Part shown: in pieces, positions 28,190 to 38,550 of the stretch
Position numbering within the stretch: position 1 is the stretch's first letter
Layout: every line of letters starts with the position of its first letter
Translations under genes and position numbers: made by a program
Assembly: GCA_963789885.1 (NCBI GenBank)
Contig: CAWBNB010000030.1
Location: 310,001 to 374,000, forward strand
DNA: 64,000 bases
Origin: DATEDA01 sp963789885
GTDB taxonomy: Bacteria; Pseudomonadota; Gammaproteobacteria; Burkholderiales; SG8-39
Direction of reading: 5' to 3'
Notes under the pieces: generated by a model
Databases searched by the model: none
The model's input: the letters and a program-made list of their open reading frames with translations, nothing else
What the model was told of the DNA's origin: nothing

Positions 28190-29167
28190 TTACTCGTCCA
28201 GCGAGATCTTCCGCTCGCGCGCGAACGCGCTCCAGCGTGCGATCTCGGACTGGATGAACGCTGCGAACTGCTCGGGCGTCATCGGCATCGGCTCGATCGC
28301 CTCCCCGGCCAGGCGCTGCTGCAGCGCCGGGGAAGCGAGCGCCTTCTGGATCTCCGCGCTCAGTCGCGCCGTGATCGCCGGCGGAAGCTTCGCCGGACCG
28401 ACGATTCCGTACCATTGCACCGCGTCGAAGCCCGGGTACCCCGATTCCTCGAACGTCGGCACGTCGGGCAGCAGCGGATGCCGCTTGAGGCCGGTCACGG
28501 CGATCGGCTTCATCTTCTTCGCGCGGATATGCGGGAGCGCCGCAGCCAGTCCCGGCATCAGCATCTGCGTCTGCCCCGCGACCAGGTCGGTGATCGCCGG
28601 GGCGATGCCGCGGTAGTGCGCGACCACCGGATCGAGCCCGGCGGCGATCTTGAACTGCTCCAGCGTGAGGTGGTTCAGCGTGCCGATCCCGCCCGTCGCG
28701 CCGCTCACCTTCCCCGCGTTCTTCCGCACATAGTCGACGAGCTCCTTCAGGTTGTTGGCGGGCACCGAGGGGTGGACCACCAGCACGTTCGGCGTGCCGC
28801 CGACCATTGCAATCGCGGTGAAGTCCTTGACCGCGTCGTACGGGACCTTGCGCGTGGCGGGATTGGTGCCGTGCGTGCCGACGTAGCCCACCATCAGCGT
28901 GTACCCGTCCGGCGCGGCGCGGGCCGTCGCCTGCGACGCGATGGCGCCGCCACCGCCCGACACGTTCTCGATGATGAAGGTCTGCCCCATCGAGCGTCCG
29001 AGCTGCTCGCCGATCGTGCGGCCGATGAGATCCAAGCCGCCTCCCGGCTGGGCGGGCACCACGATCTTCACCGGCCTGGTCGGATAGGTCTGAGCAGCGC
29101 CGAGCCCGGGCAGCAGCGCCCAGGCCGTCACGATCGACGCGGCAATTGCGATGAAGCGGCCATGCAT
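28190..29167 (-). CDS. Tripartite tricarboxylate transporter substrate-binding protein (Bug family)
   Basis: A 325-aa periplasmic receptor with a Sec signal peptide (MHGRFIAIAASIVTAWALLP, cut after GLGAAQ). The mature start TYPTRPVKIVVPAQPGGGLD and later blocks DGYTLMVGYVGTHG, HYRGIAPAITDLVAGQ and MPGLAAALPHIRAKKMKPIA, with LPDVPTFEESGYPGFDAVQW, are the Bug signature. Bug proteins bind carboxylates, amino acids or nicotinic-type acids and are greatly expanded in betaproteobacteria. No TctA/TctB membrane genes are adjacent, which is usual for orphan Bug receptors. An earlier in-frame ATG at 29194 would add 9 residues ahead of the signal peptide. Confidence 0.9.
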   Translation of the reverse strand: MHGRFIAIAASIVTAWALLPGLGAAQTYPTRPVKIVVPAQPGGGLDLIGRTIGEQLGRSMGQTFIIENVSGGGGAIASQATARAAPDGYTLMVGYVGTHGTNPATRKVPYDAVKDFTAIAMVGGTPNVLVVHPSVPANNLKELVDYVRKNAGKVSGATGGIGTLNHLTLEQFKIAAGLDPVVAHYRGIAPAITDLVAGQTQMLMPGLAAALPHIRAKKMKPIAVTGLKRHPLLPDVPTFEESGYPGFDAVQWYGIVGPAKLPPAITARLSAEIQKALASPALQQRLAGEAIEPMPMTPEQFAAFIQSEIARWSAFARERKISLDE

Positions 29168-29227
29168 TGCGGTGCTTCCTCCTGGATCCGCCAATTGCGT
29201 CCCTCGTGACCTAGATCACGGGCAGCG

Positions 29228-30407
29228 CTACTTCGTCAATTCTCCGACGAGCCGCTCGAGGAACGACTCGCAGCGCACGACCTGGTCGAGCGCGATGAAC
29301 TCGTTCGGCTTGTGCGCCTGCTCGATCGAGCCCGGCCCGCAGATGATCGACGGGATCCCCGCCTGCTGGAAGAGTCCCGCCTCGGCCGCGTAGGCGACCT
29401 TGCTCGCGCCGCGGTTCCGGGACAGCGCCTGCGCGAGCGCCGTCACCTGGTCGCCCTCGGCGGTGTCGAGGCCGGGGATCTTGGCCTTGGTGAAGAACTC
29501 GAAGCCCGACTGCGGATCGACCGCTCGCATCTCCGGCTCGAGCACGTCCGCGGCGTAGGCCCTGATCTCGCGCTCGAGCGCATCCGGGTCGGCGCCCGGC
29601 AGGTAGCGGAACTCGAAGTGGAACTCGCAGTCCCGCGGCACGATGTTCGGCGCGGTGCCGCCGTGGATCAGCCCGGTCTGGAGCGTGGTGAACGGCACCT
29701 GGAACCCGTGGTCGCGCGTCTCGCTCGCGCGCAACCGGTCGGCGATGCCGCGGATGTGAGCGACGAGGCGCGCCGCGTACTCGATCGCATTGACGCCGTG
29801 CGGGGCGAGCGCGGAGTGGGTCTCCTTCCCGCGCACGCAGCAGCGGAAGGTGCGCATGCCCTTGTTCGCGATGACCGGCTGCATGTCGGTGGGCTCGCCG
29901 ACGATGCAGCCCGCCGCCGTGATGCCGTTCGCGCACCAGGTCCTCGATCAGGCCGCGCACGCCGATGCAGCCGAGCTCCTCGTCGTACGACAGCGCGAAG
30001 TGCAGCGGCGCCTTGAGGTCGGCGGCGAGGAAGCGCGGCGTCATCGCGAGCGCGGCCGCGATGAAGCTCTTCATGTCGCAGGCGCCGCGGGCGTAGATGC
30101 GGTCGTCCCTGATCGTCGCCGCGAAGGGATCGGTGTCCCACGGCTGGCCGTCGACCGGCACGACGTCGGTGTGGCCCGAGAGGACGATCCCGGGCCGCGC
30201 GCCCTTCTGGATCGTCGCGAACAGGTTCGCCTTCTTCCCCGTCGCGTCGTAGGTGAGGCGCGACTCGATTCCGAAGCCCTTCAGCCAGTCGCGCACCCAC
30301 TCGATCAGGCCGAGGTTCGAGTCGCGGCTCGTGGTGTCGAACGCGACCAGGCGCTGGATCATCTCCCAGGTCTCGGCCTTGATCGGAAGCTGGGCGTCGC
30401 GTTTCAT
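29228..30407 (-). CDS. argE: Acetylornithine deacetylase ArgE (M20 family), with a +1 frameshift
   Basis: Zinc M20 hydrolase that removes the acetyl group from N-acetylornithine or related N-acyl amino acids. Frame one runs from MKRDAQLPIKAETWEMIQRL through the metal sites LSGHTDVVPVDGQPWDTDPF and ARGACDMKSF to SYDEELGCIGVRGLIEDLV. Frame two continues with ITAAGCIVGEPTDMQPVIAN to the stop, including ETHSALAP and the C-terminal KPNEFI motif. One extra base near 29929-29935 explains the break; the repaired protein is about 392 aa. It is the gene after the ABC transporter on the same strand, 48 nt away, which suggests a role in using imported N-acyl amino acids as well as in arginine synthesis. 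Confidence 0.87.
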
Positions 30408-30455
30408 GCGATGACCTCGGTATGTACGGACGGCTCGGCTGGGTGGATGCGTCGT

Positions 30456-31439
<984 letters not shown>

Positions 31440-31443
<4 letters not shown>

Positions 31444-32426
31444 TCGACCGCCGCCTCGTCTTCGGCGTGAATCGGGTGAAAGCAGCGCACCTGGCGGTCG
31501 CCGAGGGAGTAGAGCGGCGGCTCGGAGAGGCAGGTCTCGGTCGCGCGGGCGCACCGCTCGCGGAACGCGCAGCCTTCGGGCAGCGCGAGGAGCGACGGCG
31601 TCATGCCCGGGATCTGGCGGAGCGGCGCGCCGGGGCGATTGCGGCTCGGCACCGAGTCGAGGAGGCCCCGCGTGTACGGGTGCAGCGGCGCATCGAGCAC
31701 CTGGTTCACGCTGCCGCGCTCGACGATCTTCCCCGCGTACATGACGCACACCTCGTCGGCGAGCCCGGCGATCACCGCGAGGTCGTGCGTGATCCAGATG
31801 AGCGCGGTGCCGCTCTCGCGGCAGAGCTTCTGCACCTCGGCGAGGATCTGGCCCTGGATCGTGACGTCGAGGGCGGTGGTCGGTTCGTCGGCGATCAGGA
31901 GGTCGGGCTTGTTGATGAGCGCGATCGCGATCGCCACCCGCTGGCGCATGCCGCCCGAGAACTGGTGCGGGTAGGCGCGCAGGCGCTCGTCGGGCGACGG
32001 GATCCCGACCCGCACCAGCGCCTCGCGCGCGCGCGCGCGCGCCGCCTCCGCCGACACCGCCGCGTGCGCGCGCACCGCCTCGATCATCTGGGTGTCGATC
32101 CGCAGGACCGGGTTGAGCGTCATCATCGGGTCCTGGAAGATCATCGCGATGCGGTCGCCGCGGAGCCGCTGCCACTCGGCGGGCGCGAGCGCGCGGAGGT
32201 CGCGGCCGTTCAGCCGGATCTCGCCGGCGACGATGCGGCCGGGCGGGTCGACGAGGCCGATGATCGAGAAGCCGGTCATGGTCTTGCCCGACCCCGACTC
32301 CCCGACGAGGCCGAGGATCTTGCCCGGCGGCACCTCGAACGACACGCCGTCGACCGCCTTCACCACCCCCTGTCTGGTGAAGAAATGCGTGCGGAGTCCC
32401 GCCACCTGGAGCGTCGGGTCGCTCAT
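31440..32426 (-). CDS. Dipeptide/oligopeptide-type ABC transporter ATP-binding protein (DppD/OppD-like)
   Basis: The first ATPase of the importer, 328 aa. Walker A is GLVGESGSGKTMTGFSIIGL, Q-loop FQDPMMTLNPVL, signature FSGGMRQRVAIAIAL, Walker B LLIADEPTTALDVT, and H-loop IWITHDLAVIAGLADEV. The C-terminal oligopeptide domain has HPYTRGLLDSVPS and the cysteine region GCAFRERCARATETC. A long alternating CG run (about 32023-32041) encodes its ARARARE stretch. It overlaps both neighbours by 4 nt (ATGA), so the four transporter genes are translated as one tight unit. Confidence 0.93.
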
Positions 32427-33418
32427 CGCTGCAGCCGCGGGTTCAGCACGTCGCGCAACTGGTCGCCCACGAGGTTGATGCTCACGATCGTCGCGAGCAG
32501 CGCGACGCCGGGGAAGAAGCTGATCCAGTACTTGCCCGAGAGCATGTAGGTGAAGCCGTTGGCGATCAGGAGACCGAGCGACGGCTCGGTGATCGGCAGC
32601 CCGAGGCCGAGGAACGAGAGCGTCGCCTCGAGCGCGATCGCCGCCGCGACCTGCACCGTCGCGACGACGATCAGCGGCGGCAGGCAATTCGGCAGGAGGT
32701 GCCGGAAGACGATTCGCGAGGCGGGCAGGGCGAGGCACCGCGCCGCCTCCATGTAGTCCTTCGAGCGCTCGACCAGCGCCGAGCCGCGCACCGTGCGCGC
32801 GTAGTACGCCCACTGCACCGTCACCAGCGCGACGACGATCTTGTCGACGCCCTGCCCGAGCACCGCCAGCAGGATCAGCGCGATCAGGATCGCCGGGAAG
32901 GAGAGCTGGATGTCCGCGACCCGCATGATGAAGGAATCGCTGCGCCCGCCGAAGAACGCCGCAGCGAGCCCGAGCGTGGTCCCGATCGCGAGCGCGCAGA
33001 GGGTCGCCGTCACGCCCACGCCGATGCTGATGCGCAGGCCGTAGAAGATCGCCGACAGCATGTCGCGCCCCTGGTCGTCGGTGCCGAGCCAGAAGACGAG
33101 CTTGCCGTCGCCCGACCGCGCGCCGGGCTCGAGCCGGCTGTCCAGCACGTCGAGCTGCGCGAGGTCGTAGGGGTTCTGCGGCGAGATCAGCGGCGCGAAC
33201 AGCGCGCACAGCACGATCAGCGCGAAGAGCGCGAGGCCGAGGAGCGCGAGCTTGCTCGCCGCGAAGTCGGCGGCGATGCGGTGGAAGGGCGCCTCCTCCG
33301 GAGAACCGAGCGCCGTCGTCCGGAGCAGGGCAGGCACGGCGGCCGCCCCGGCAACGGCGCTGACCGCGGCGGTGGCGTCCTCCGTGCCGGTGGCGGGCGT
33401 GTCGCCGGGGAGATCCAT
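32423..33418 (-). CDS. Dipeptide-type ABC transporter permease (DppC/OppC-like)
   Basis: A 331-aa inner-membrane permease. The OppC N-terminal domain contains the first membrane helix (LALLGLALFALIVLCALFAP) and a periplasmic loop with FWLGTDDQGRDMLSAIFYG, the classic DppC motif. Five more helices follow, with the ATPase-contacting EAA loop around YMEAARCLALPASRIVFRHL and a C-terminus ending LNPRLQR. The first ~40 residues are Ala/Thr-rich and not conserved. Its ATG abuts the dppB-like stop. Confidence 0.93.
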   Translation of the reverse strand: MDLPGDTPATGTEDATAAVSAVAGAAAVPALLRTTALGSPEEAPFHRIAADFAASKLALLGLALFALIVLCALFAPLISPQNPYDLAQLDVLDSRLEPGARSGDGKLVFWLGTDDQGRDMLSAIFYGLRISIGVGVTATLCALAIGTTLGLAAAFFGGRSDSFIMRVADIQLSFPAILIALILLAVLGQGVDKIVVALVTVQWAYYARTVRGSALVERSKDYMEAARCLALPASRIVFRHLLPNCLPPLIVVATVQVAAAIALEATLSFLGLGLPITEPSLGLLIANGFTYMLSGKYWISFFPGVALLATIVSINLVGDQLRDVLNPRLQR

Positions 33419-34396
33419 CTAGGCCTTGGTGTCGCCGAGCCGCACCCGCGGGTCGAGCACCGAATACAGCACGTCGACCACGAGGTTGATCACGATGAAC
33501 AGCGTCACGATGATCAGGAGGTAGGCGACGATCACCGGCCGGTCGAGCACGTTGATCGAGTCGATGATCAGCTTCCCCATGCCCGGCCACGCGAAGATCG
33601 TCTCGGTCACGATCGCGAACGCGATCAGCGTGCCGAACTGCAGCCCGGTCACGGTGACGATCGGGATCGAGATGTTCTTGAGCACGTGGACCCCGATGAC
33701 CCGCGCATCGGACAGGCCCTTCGCGCGCGCGAACTTGACGTAGTCCTGCAGCAGCGCCTCGCGCGTTCCGGCGCGCGTGAGCCGGATCACCAGCGCGAGG
33801 TTGAAGAGCGCGAGGTTGGTCGCCGGCATGACGAGATGCCGGATGCCGTCCCAGGAGAGGAAGCTCACCGGGACGCCGAGGAGGTCGGTCGTCGGCCCGC
33901 GGCCGTTCGACGGCAGCCAGCCGAGATACACCGAGAACACCATGATCAGCATCAGGCCGACCCAGAACGTCGGCAGCGAGAAGCCGAGGATCGAGCCGGC
34001 CATGATCGATTTGCCGGTGAACGAGTCGGGCTTCAGCCCGGCCAGGAGACCGAGCGGCAGGCCGACCACGACCGCGATCAGCATCGCCGCGGTCGCGAGC
34101 TCGAGCGTCGCCGGCATGCGCTCGAGGATCAGCTGCAGCGCCGGCACGTTGAACGCGAACGACTTGCCGAGATCGCCGAGCGCCGCCTGCTTGAGGAAAA
34201 CGAGGTACTGCTCCCACAGCGGCTTGTCGAGGCCGAGCCCCCGGATCGCGCGCTCGATGTCCTCCTGGTCCGCGTTCGGGTTGATCAGGATGTCGACCGG
34301 GTTGCCGATCGCGTACACGCCGACGAAGACGAGCAGCGACATGACGAAGAGCACTACGGCGCTCTGCATCAGCCGGCGAATGATGAAGACCAGCAT
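33419..34396 (-). CDS. Dipeptide-type ABC transporter permease (DppB/OppB-like)
   Basis: A 325-aa permease with six predicted helices. It begins MLVFIIRRLMQSAVVLFVMS, and has LGLDKPLWEQYLVFLKQAA followed by LGDLGKSF, the DppB family block. LGFSLPTFWVGLMLIMVFSV is in the middle, and the EAA coupling loop is around DYVKFARAKGLSDARVIGVH. ETIFAWPGMGKLIIDSI near the C-terminus is diagnostic. It lies 10 nt after the adjacent solute-binding protein gene, which is therefore its likely partner. Confidence 0.93.
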   Translation of the reverse strand: MLVFIIRRLMQSAVVLFVMSLLVFVGVYAIGNPVDILINPNADQEDIERAIRGLGLDKPLWEQYLVFLKQAALGDLGKSFAFNVPALQLILERMPATLELATAAMLIAVVVGLPLGLLAGLKPDSFTGKSIMAGSILGFSLPTFWVGLMLIMVFSVYLGWLPSNGRGPTTDLLGVPVSFLSWDGIRHLVMPATNLALFNLALVIRLTRAGTREALLQDYVKFARAKGLSDARVIGVHVLKNISIPIVTVTGLQFGTLIAFAIVTETIFAWPGMGKLIIDSINVLDRPVIVAYLLIIVTLFIVINLVVDVLYSVLDPRVRLGDTKA

Positions 34397-34406
34397 GCCC
34401 GCGACT

Positions 34407-35966
34407 TTACTTCAGCCGGAAGTGGTGCGCGAACGTGTACTCGTCGGTGCGGGCGGCGTAGGCGAGGTCGCGGCGCATCGCCCAGGTCGCGACCTGGTGG
34501 TGCAGCAGGAGCACCGGCCGGTCGGCCATCGCGAGCCGCATCGCGTCCTGCGCGATGCTTTCGCGCTTGCGGTCGTCCACGGTGGCGAGCGCCTGGACGA
34601 CGAGCTGGTCCACCTTCGGGTTCGAGTAGCGGCCCCAGTTCCAGGCGCCGAGGCCGCGGTCGGCGTCGTAGGTGAGGGCGAGCGAGCGGAGCGCGAGATC
34701 GCCGGAGAACGAGCCCCAGCCGAGCATCGCGAACGGGAACTCGAGATTGCGCGCCTTGGGGAAGTAGGCCGCGAGCGGCATCGTCTGGACCTTCGCCTCG
34801 ATGCCGATGCGGGCGAGGAGCTGCGCGACGGTCTGCGCGATCTGGTCGTCGTTGATGTAGCGGTTGTTGGGCGCCGCGAGCACCGTAGTGAAACCCTCAG
34901 CATAGCCCGCCGCCGCGAGCAGCTTGCGCGCGCCCTCCACGTCGTACGGCTCCGGCTTCAGGCTCGCGACGTGGCCGAACACCGGCGGGGCGACGAGGTT
35001 GGACGCCGGCATCGCCGCGCCGTCCATGACGCGGTCGACGATCGCCTGCCGGTTCATCGCCTTCGACAGCGCTTCCCTCACCCGCGCATCGGCGAACGGA
35101 TTGCGCGCGAGCGGGCGGCCGCCCTTGTCGGTCACGCCCGGCGGCGGCTCGGGGCGCTGGTCGAGCGTGAAGAAGATCGTGCGCCAGGAGACCTTCTGCT
35201 CGAGGCGCAGGCGCGGCGTCGACCGGATGCGCTTCAGGTCGGCGGTCGGGACGTACTCGATCGCGTCGACATCCTCGGCGAGGAGCGCGCTGACGCGGGC
35301 GCCGTCGTTCGGCATGACGCGGAGGACGACGCGGTCCCAGGCGGGCCGCGGACCGCGGTAGGCGTCGTTGCGGACGAGCTCGACGCGGTCGCCGCGCGCG
35401 AAGCGCGCGAGCTTGAACGGCCCGGTGCCGATCGCGCTCTTCCCGGTGTTGAAGTCGTCGGTGCTCGCGCCGCTCGCCGCCTTCTTCGACACGATGAAGA
35501 TCGAATTCATGTCGTACGGCACCATCGCGTACGGCGTCGCGGTCTTGAGCCGGATCGTGTAGCGGTCGACGATCTCCTTCGCGACGATCGGCCGGGTGAA
35601 CGTCGTGAACGGGCCCGGGCTCGAGGTGAGCGTCGCCGGACGGTCGATCGAGAACGCGACGTCGTCGGCGGTGAGCTCCGAGCCGTCGCTGAACCGGACG
35701 CCCTTCCGCAGCCTGAATTCCCACGTCGTCGGGTCGACCGCGCGCCACGACTCGGCGAGGCCCGGGATGAGCCGCACGTTCTCGTCGACCTCGGTCAGCG
35801 CCTCGAAGATGTGCCAGGCGACGTTGTTGTTCGGCGTGACGTTGACGAAGTGCGGGTCGATCGAGGTGACGTCGGCGGACATCCCGATGCGCAGGTCGGC
35901 GGCGTGCGCAGGCGCGGCGGCGAGGAGCGCACCAAGAGCGACCAGAGCGAAGCGGCGGGCGACCAT
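34407..35966 (-). CDS. ABC transporter substrate-binding protein, family 5 (peptide type), paralogue 1
   Basis: A 519-aa periplasmic binding protein with a Sec signal peptide (MVARRFALVALGALLAAAPA, then HAADLRIG). Family-5 blocks are ADVTSIDPHF, LAESWRAVDPTTWEFRLRKG, VRFSDGSELTADDVAFSIDR, GTGPFKLARFARGDRVELVR and the C-terminal PVLLLHHQVATWAMR. It is about as long as, and clearly paralogous to, the two other family-5 proteins in this region. Directly upstream of the permease genes, it is the most likely cognate receptor. A TACAAT box lies 50 nt ahead of its start. Confidence 0.92.
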   Translation of the reverse strand: MVARRFALVALGALLAAAPAHAADLRIGMSADVTSIDPHFVNVTPNNNVAWHIFEALTEVDENVRLIPGLAESWRAVDPTTWEFRLRKGVRFSDGSELTADDVAFSIDRPATLTSSPGPFTTFTRPIVAKEIVDRYTIRLKTATPYAMVPYDMNSIFIVSKKAASGASTDDFNTGKSAIGTGPFKLARFARGDRVELVRNDAYRGPRPAWDRVVLRVMPNDGARVSALLAEDVDAIEYVPTADLKRIRSTPRLRLEQKVSWRTIFFTLDQRPEPPPGVTDKGGRPLARNPFADARVREALSKAMNRQAIVDRVMDGAAMPASNLVAPPVFGHVASLKPEPYDVEGARKLLAAAGYAEGFTTVLAAPNNRYINDDQIAQTVAQLLARIGIEAKVQTMPLAAYFPKARNLEFPFAMLGWGSFSGDLALRSLALTYDADRGLGAWNWGRYSNPKVDQLVVQALATVDDRKRESIAQDAMRLAMADRPVLLLHHQVATWAMRRDLAYAARTDEYTFAHHFRLK

Positions 35967-36015
35967 CGAGGGGTGGGAAAAGGAGCCGGGCGCGCGCCGC
36001 GCTCGGTCGCGGCCG

Positions 36016-36021
36016 ATTGTA
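36016..36021 (-). promoter_or_regulatory. Possible -10 box ahead of family-5 binding protein 1
   Basis: Reverse-strand TACAAT, 50 nt before the ATG, in the 74-nt gap after the lipoprotein gene. No good -35 box is visible 16-18 nt upstream. The adjoining sequence has an 11-nt tandem duplication (GTACCCGGCG twice, about 36020-36041). Confidence 0.3.
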
Positions 36022-36040
36022 CCCGGCGTGGTACCCGGCG

Positions 36041-36808
36041 CTACGGCGCCACGACCGCTCCGGGAATGCCGGCGCGGTCGATGGCGCGCTGGACGTCGCC
36101 GTTCGCCTTTGCGCGCGCGAGGAACGCATTCACGTAGCCGAGCGCGGCCTCGCGGTCCGGCGGCACCGCGATCGTCTGCGGCAGGGCGAGAAACCGGCCC
36201 GGCAGCACGCGCGTCCCCGGGAGGGTCGGTGCGACCTCGGTGAGGCGCAGCCGGTTCGCCGCATAGGCGTCCACCTCGCCGCGCTCGAGCATGCCGGGTG
36301 CGGCGGCATGGGTCGTGCGAACGAGGCGTGCCTGTTTGAGCGCGCGGGTGAGGTAGAGGTCGGCCGAGTCGCCGCTCTGCACGACGATCCGCCGGCCGCG
36401 CACGTCCATCTCGGCGAGGTCCTGGATCGGCGACTTCGCCGTCACGAGCAGCGTGTTCTCGATCTCCATGTACGGCGTCGCGAAGCGCACCTGGGTGCGC
36501 GCGGAATCGTAGGCGATGAACGCGACGTCCCACTCGCCGCGCGCCGCGCTGTCGAGGACGGCGACTGCGTTCTGGTAACCGACCGGCACGAACTCGGCCC
36601 CGAGATCGCGCGCGAGCGCGTGGCCGAGGTCGACGGCGATGCCCGTGGGCTGGCCGTCCTGGAGGCGGACCAGCGCGGGATTCCCGTACAGGAGCCCGAC
36701 GCGGAGCTTTCCGCCCGGAACCAGCTGTCGGGAGGGATCGGGTGCCGGCGGGGTCGCACACGCCGCCACGAGGGCGGCGGCGAGCGCGATCAGCGCGCGG
36801 CTGCGCAC
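36041..36808 (-). CDS. Family-3-type solute-binding lipoprotein (polar amino acid type)
   Basis: A 255-aa periplasmic lipoprotein. The signal sequence MRSRALIALAAALVAACATP has a lipobox ending in Cys at residue 17. The mature part has family-3 features: GGKLRVGLLYGNPALVRLQD, GQPTGIAVDLGHALARDLGA, AVLDSAARGEWDVAFIAYD, RFATPYMEIENTLLV and GEVDAYAANRLRLTEV. Such proteins bind polar amino acids for ABC importers with QM-type permeases, which are not present here. It lies between two family-5 receptors, 6 nt after the upstream one, so it is probably cotranscribed. Confidence 0.86.
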   Translation of the reverse strand: MRSRALIALAAALVAACATPPAPDPSRQLVPGGKLRVGLLYGNPALVRLQDGQPTGIAVDLGHALARDLGAEFVPVGYQNAVAVLDSAARGEWDVAFIAYDSARTQVRFATPYMEIENTLLVTAKSPIQDLAEMDVRGRRIVVQSGDSADLYLTRALKQARLVRTTHAAAPGMLERGEVDAYAANRLRLTEVAPTLPGTRVLPGRFLALPQTIAVPPDREAALGYVNAFLARAKANGDVQRAIDRAGIPGAVVAP

Positions 36809-36814
36809 CTTGCG

Positions 36815-38380
36815 CTACTGCGGCTTGAAGAGGAAGGCGAGCGTGTACTCGTCGATCCGCGGCGTGTAGGTGATGCCCTTCCGCGTCGCCCAGGTGTTGA
36901 TCTGGTGGTGGAGCGGGATGATGCCGAGCTCGGTCATCGCGATGCCGACCGCCTCCTGGATCTGCTTCTCGCGGCTCTTGTCGTCGATCGTCGCGAGCGC
37001 GCGGTCGAGGAGATCGTTCACCTTCTGGTTGCCGTAGCGGCCCCACGCGAACTCGCCCCAGCCCTTCTCCGGGATGTAGGTCACGAGGTGGGCGCGCAGC
37101 GGCGAGGACGCCTCCGCGGTGGACGCGCCCCAGCCGAGCATCGCGAAGCTGAACTCGAGCTTCCGCGCGCGCGCGAGGTACACGCTCATCGGCATCGTCT
37201 CGACCTTGGTCTGGATGCCGGCGCGCGTCAGCATCTGCGCGACTGTCTGCATGATCTGGTCGTCGTTCACGTAGCGGTTGTTCGGGCCGTGGATCGTCAT
37301 CGCGAAGCCGTTCGGGTAGCCGGCCTCCGCGAGGAGCTTCTTCGCCGCGGCGAGGTCGTAGGCGTCCGGCTTGAGCGTCGGGTTGTGGCCGAACATCGGC
37401 GCGGGAACCAGGTTCGCGGACGGGACGGCGAGCCCCTCCATCACCCGGTCCCTGATCGCGTTGCGGTCGATCGCCTTCGAGATCGCCTGGCGCACGCGCA
37501 GGTCCTTGAGCGGGTTCTTGCCGAGCGGCTTGCCGGATTTGTCGAAGACGAACGGCGACTGGTCGCGGAACTGATCGACGTGATAGAAGATGATGCGGTG
37601 CGAGGTCTTGGTGGACGTCTGGTAGGCCGGGTTCGTCTTCAGCTTCGCGAAGTCCGCGGTCGGGATGTTCTCGATCGCGTCGACGTCCCCGGAGAGCAGC
37701 GCGGCGACCCGCGTCGGGTCGCTCGGGATGATGCGGAAGGTGACCTTGGTCCAGGCGGGCTTCGGGCCCCAATAGGCGTCGTTGCGCGCCATCTCGACGC
37801 GGTCCCCGCGCTTGAACGACACGAACTTGAACGGCCCGGTCCCGTTCATTGCCTTGCCGGAGTTGAAATCGGCGGTCGTCGCCCCGGTCGCCGTCTTCTT
37901 CGAGACGAGGTAGATCGTGCTGATGTCGTTCGGGAGCTGCGGGGCGGGCGTGGCGGTGACGAAGCGGATCGTGAGCGGGTCCACGATTTGGACCTGCTTG
38001 ATCGCTTTCGTGTAGGTGGTGAACGGCCCGGGGGAATCGGCGATCTTGCCGACACGGTCGATCGAGAACGCCACGTCCTCGGCGGTGAAGTCCGAGCCGT
38101 CGTGGAACTTGACGCCCTTCCGCAACTTGAACTCCCACGTCGTCGGCGTCACCGCCTTCCACGACTCGGCGACGCCGGGGATCAGGCGCGAGTCGGAGTC
38201 GAGGGTGATCAGCTTGTCGAAGATGTGCTCGGCGATGTTGTTGTTCGGGAAGAGGTTGACGAAGTGCGGGTCCATCGACGTCACGTCGGCGCCCATGCCG
38301 ATGCGGATTTCCTGGGCGTTCGCGCCGATCGCGACGCTCGCGGCGAGCGCGGCCAGGACGCGGCGGAGAATGTTGGTCAT
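36815..38380 (-). CDS. ABC transporter substrate-binding protein, family 5 (peptide type), paralogue 2
   Basis: A 521-aa periplasmic receptor with signal peptide MTNILRRVLAALAASVAIGA (cut near NAQEIRIG). It shares GADVTSMDPHF, PTTWEFKLRKGVKFHDGSDF, TAEDVAFSIDRVG, GTGPFKFVSFKRGDRVEMAR and the C-terminal PLHHQINTWATRKGITYTPR with the other two family-5 proteins here. It is the first gene of the reverse-strand transporter run and has its own -10 box. An open frame continues upstream but the signal peptide fixes the ATG. A GAGGGG Shine-Dalgarno precedes it. Confidence 0.92.
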   Translation of the reverse strand: MTNILRRVLAALAASVAIGANAQEIRIGMGADVTSMDPHFVNLFPNNNIAEHIFDKLITLDSDSRLIPGVAESWKAVTPTTWEFKLRKGVKFHDGSDFTAEDVAFSIDRVGKIADSPGPFTTYTKAIKQVQIVDPLTIRFVTATPAPQLPNDISTIYLVSKKTATGATTADFNSGKAMNGTGPFKFVSFKRGDRVEMARNDAYWGPKPAWTKVTFRIIPSDPTRVAALLSGDVDAIENIPTADFAKLKTNPAYQTSTKTSHRIIFYHVDQFRDQSPFVFDKSGKPLGKNPLKDLRVRQAISKAIDRNAIRDRVMEGLAVPSANLVPAPMFGHNPTLKPDAYDLAAAKKLLAEAGYPNGFAMTIHGPNNRYVNDDQIMQTVAQMLTRAGIQTKVETMPMSVYLARARKLEFSFAMLGWGASTAEASSPLRAHLVTYIPEKGWGEFAWGRYGNQKVNDLLDRALATIDDKSREKQIQEAVGIAMTELGIIPLHHQINTWATRKGITYTPRIDEYTLAFLFKPQ

Positions 38381-38416
38381 TTTATGTTCCCCTCGGGAAT
38401 GCGGTCGAAGGCGGGG

Positions 38417-38422
38417 ATTATA
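38417..38422 (-). promoter_or_regulatory. -10 box (TATAAT) of the reverse-strand transporter run
   Basis: A perfect reverse-strand TATAAT, 37 nt before the ATG of family-5 protein 2. There is no recognisable -35 box; instead the spacer is GC-rich and contains the inverted repeat GGCGG-TCGCG-CCGCC just upstream of the -10, which could be an operator. Confidence 0.45.
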
Positions 38423-38515
38423 GGCGGCGCGACCGCCGGCTCGGGAGTTCCCGGCCCCGCAGACGGCGGACGTCCGCTTAAGACCTAGGAGCCGACCCTC
38501 GGTCCACGTGTGCAA

Positions 38516-38521
38516 TACAAT
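38516..38521 (+). promoter_or_regulatory. Possible -10 box of the TauD-type gene
   Basis: TACAAT, 29 nt before the assigned ATG, in the 170-nt divergent intergenic region. The -35 region is GC-rich and unconvincing. A CTCCCGGGAG palindrome lies between the box and the start. Confidence 0.35.
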
Positions 38522-38550
38522 TCTTGATCCGGGCTCCCGGGAGACGCGCG

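Noticed and set aside
32023..32041. Alternating CG run as a Z-DNA or phase-variable site
   Set aside because: It encodes an ordinary ARARARE stretch in an intact ATPase gene; such runs are common in this base composition.
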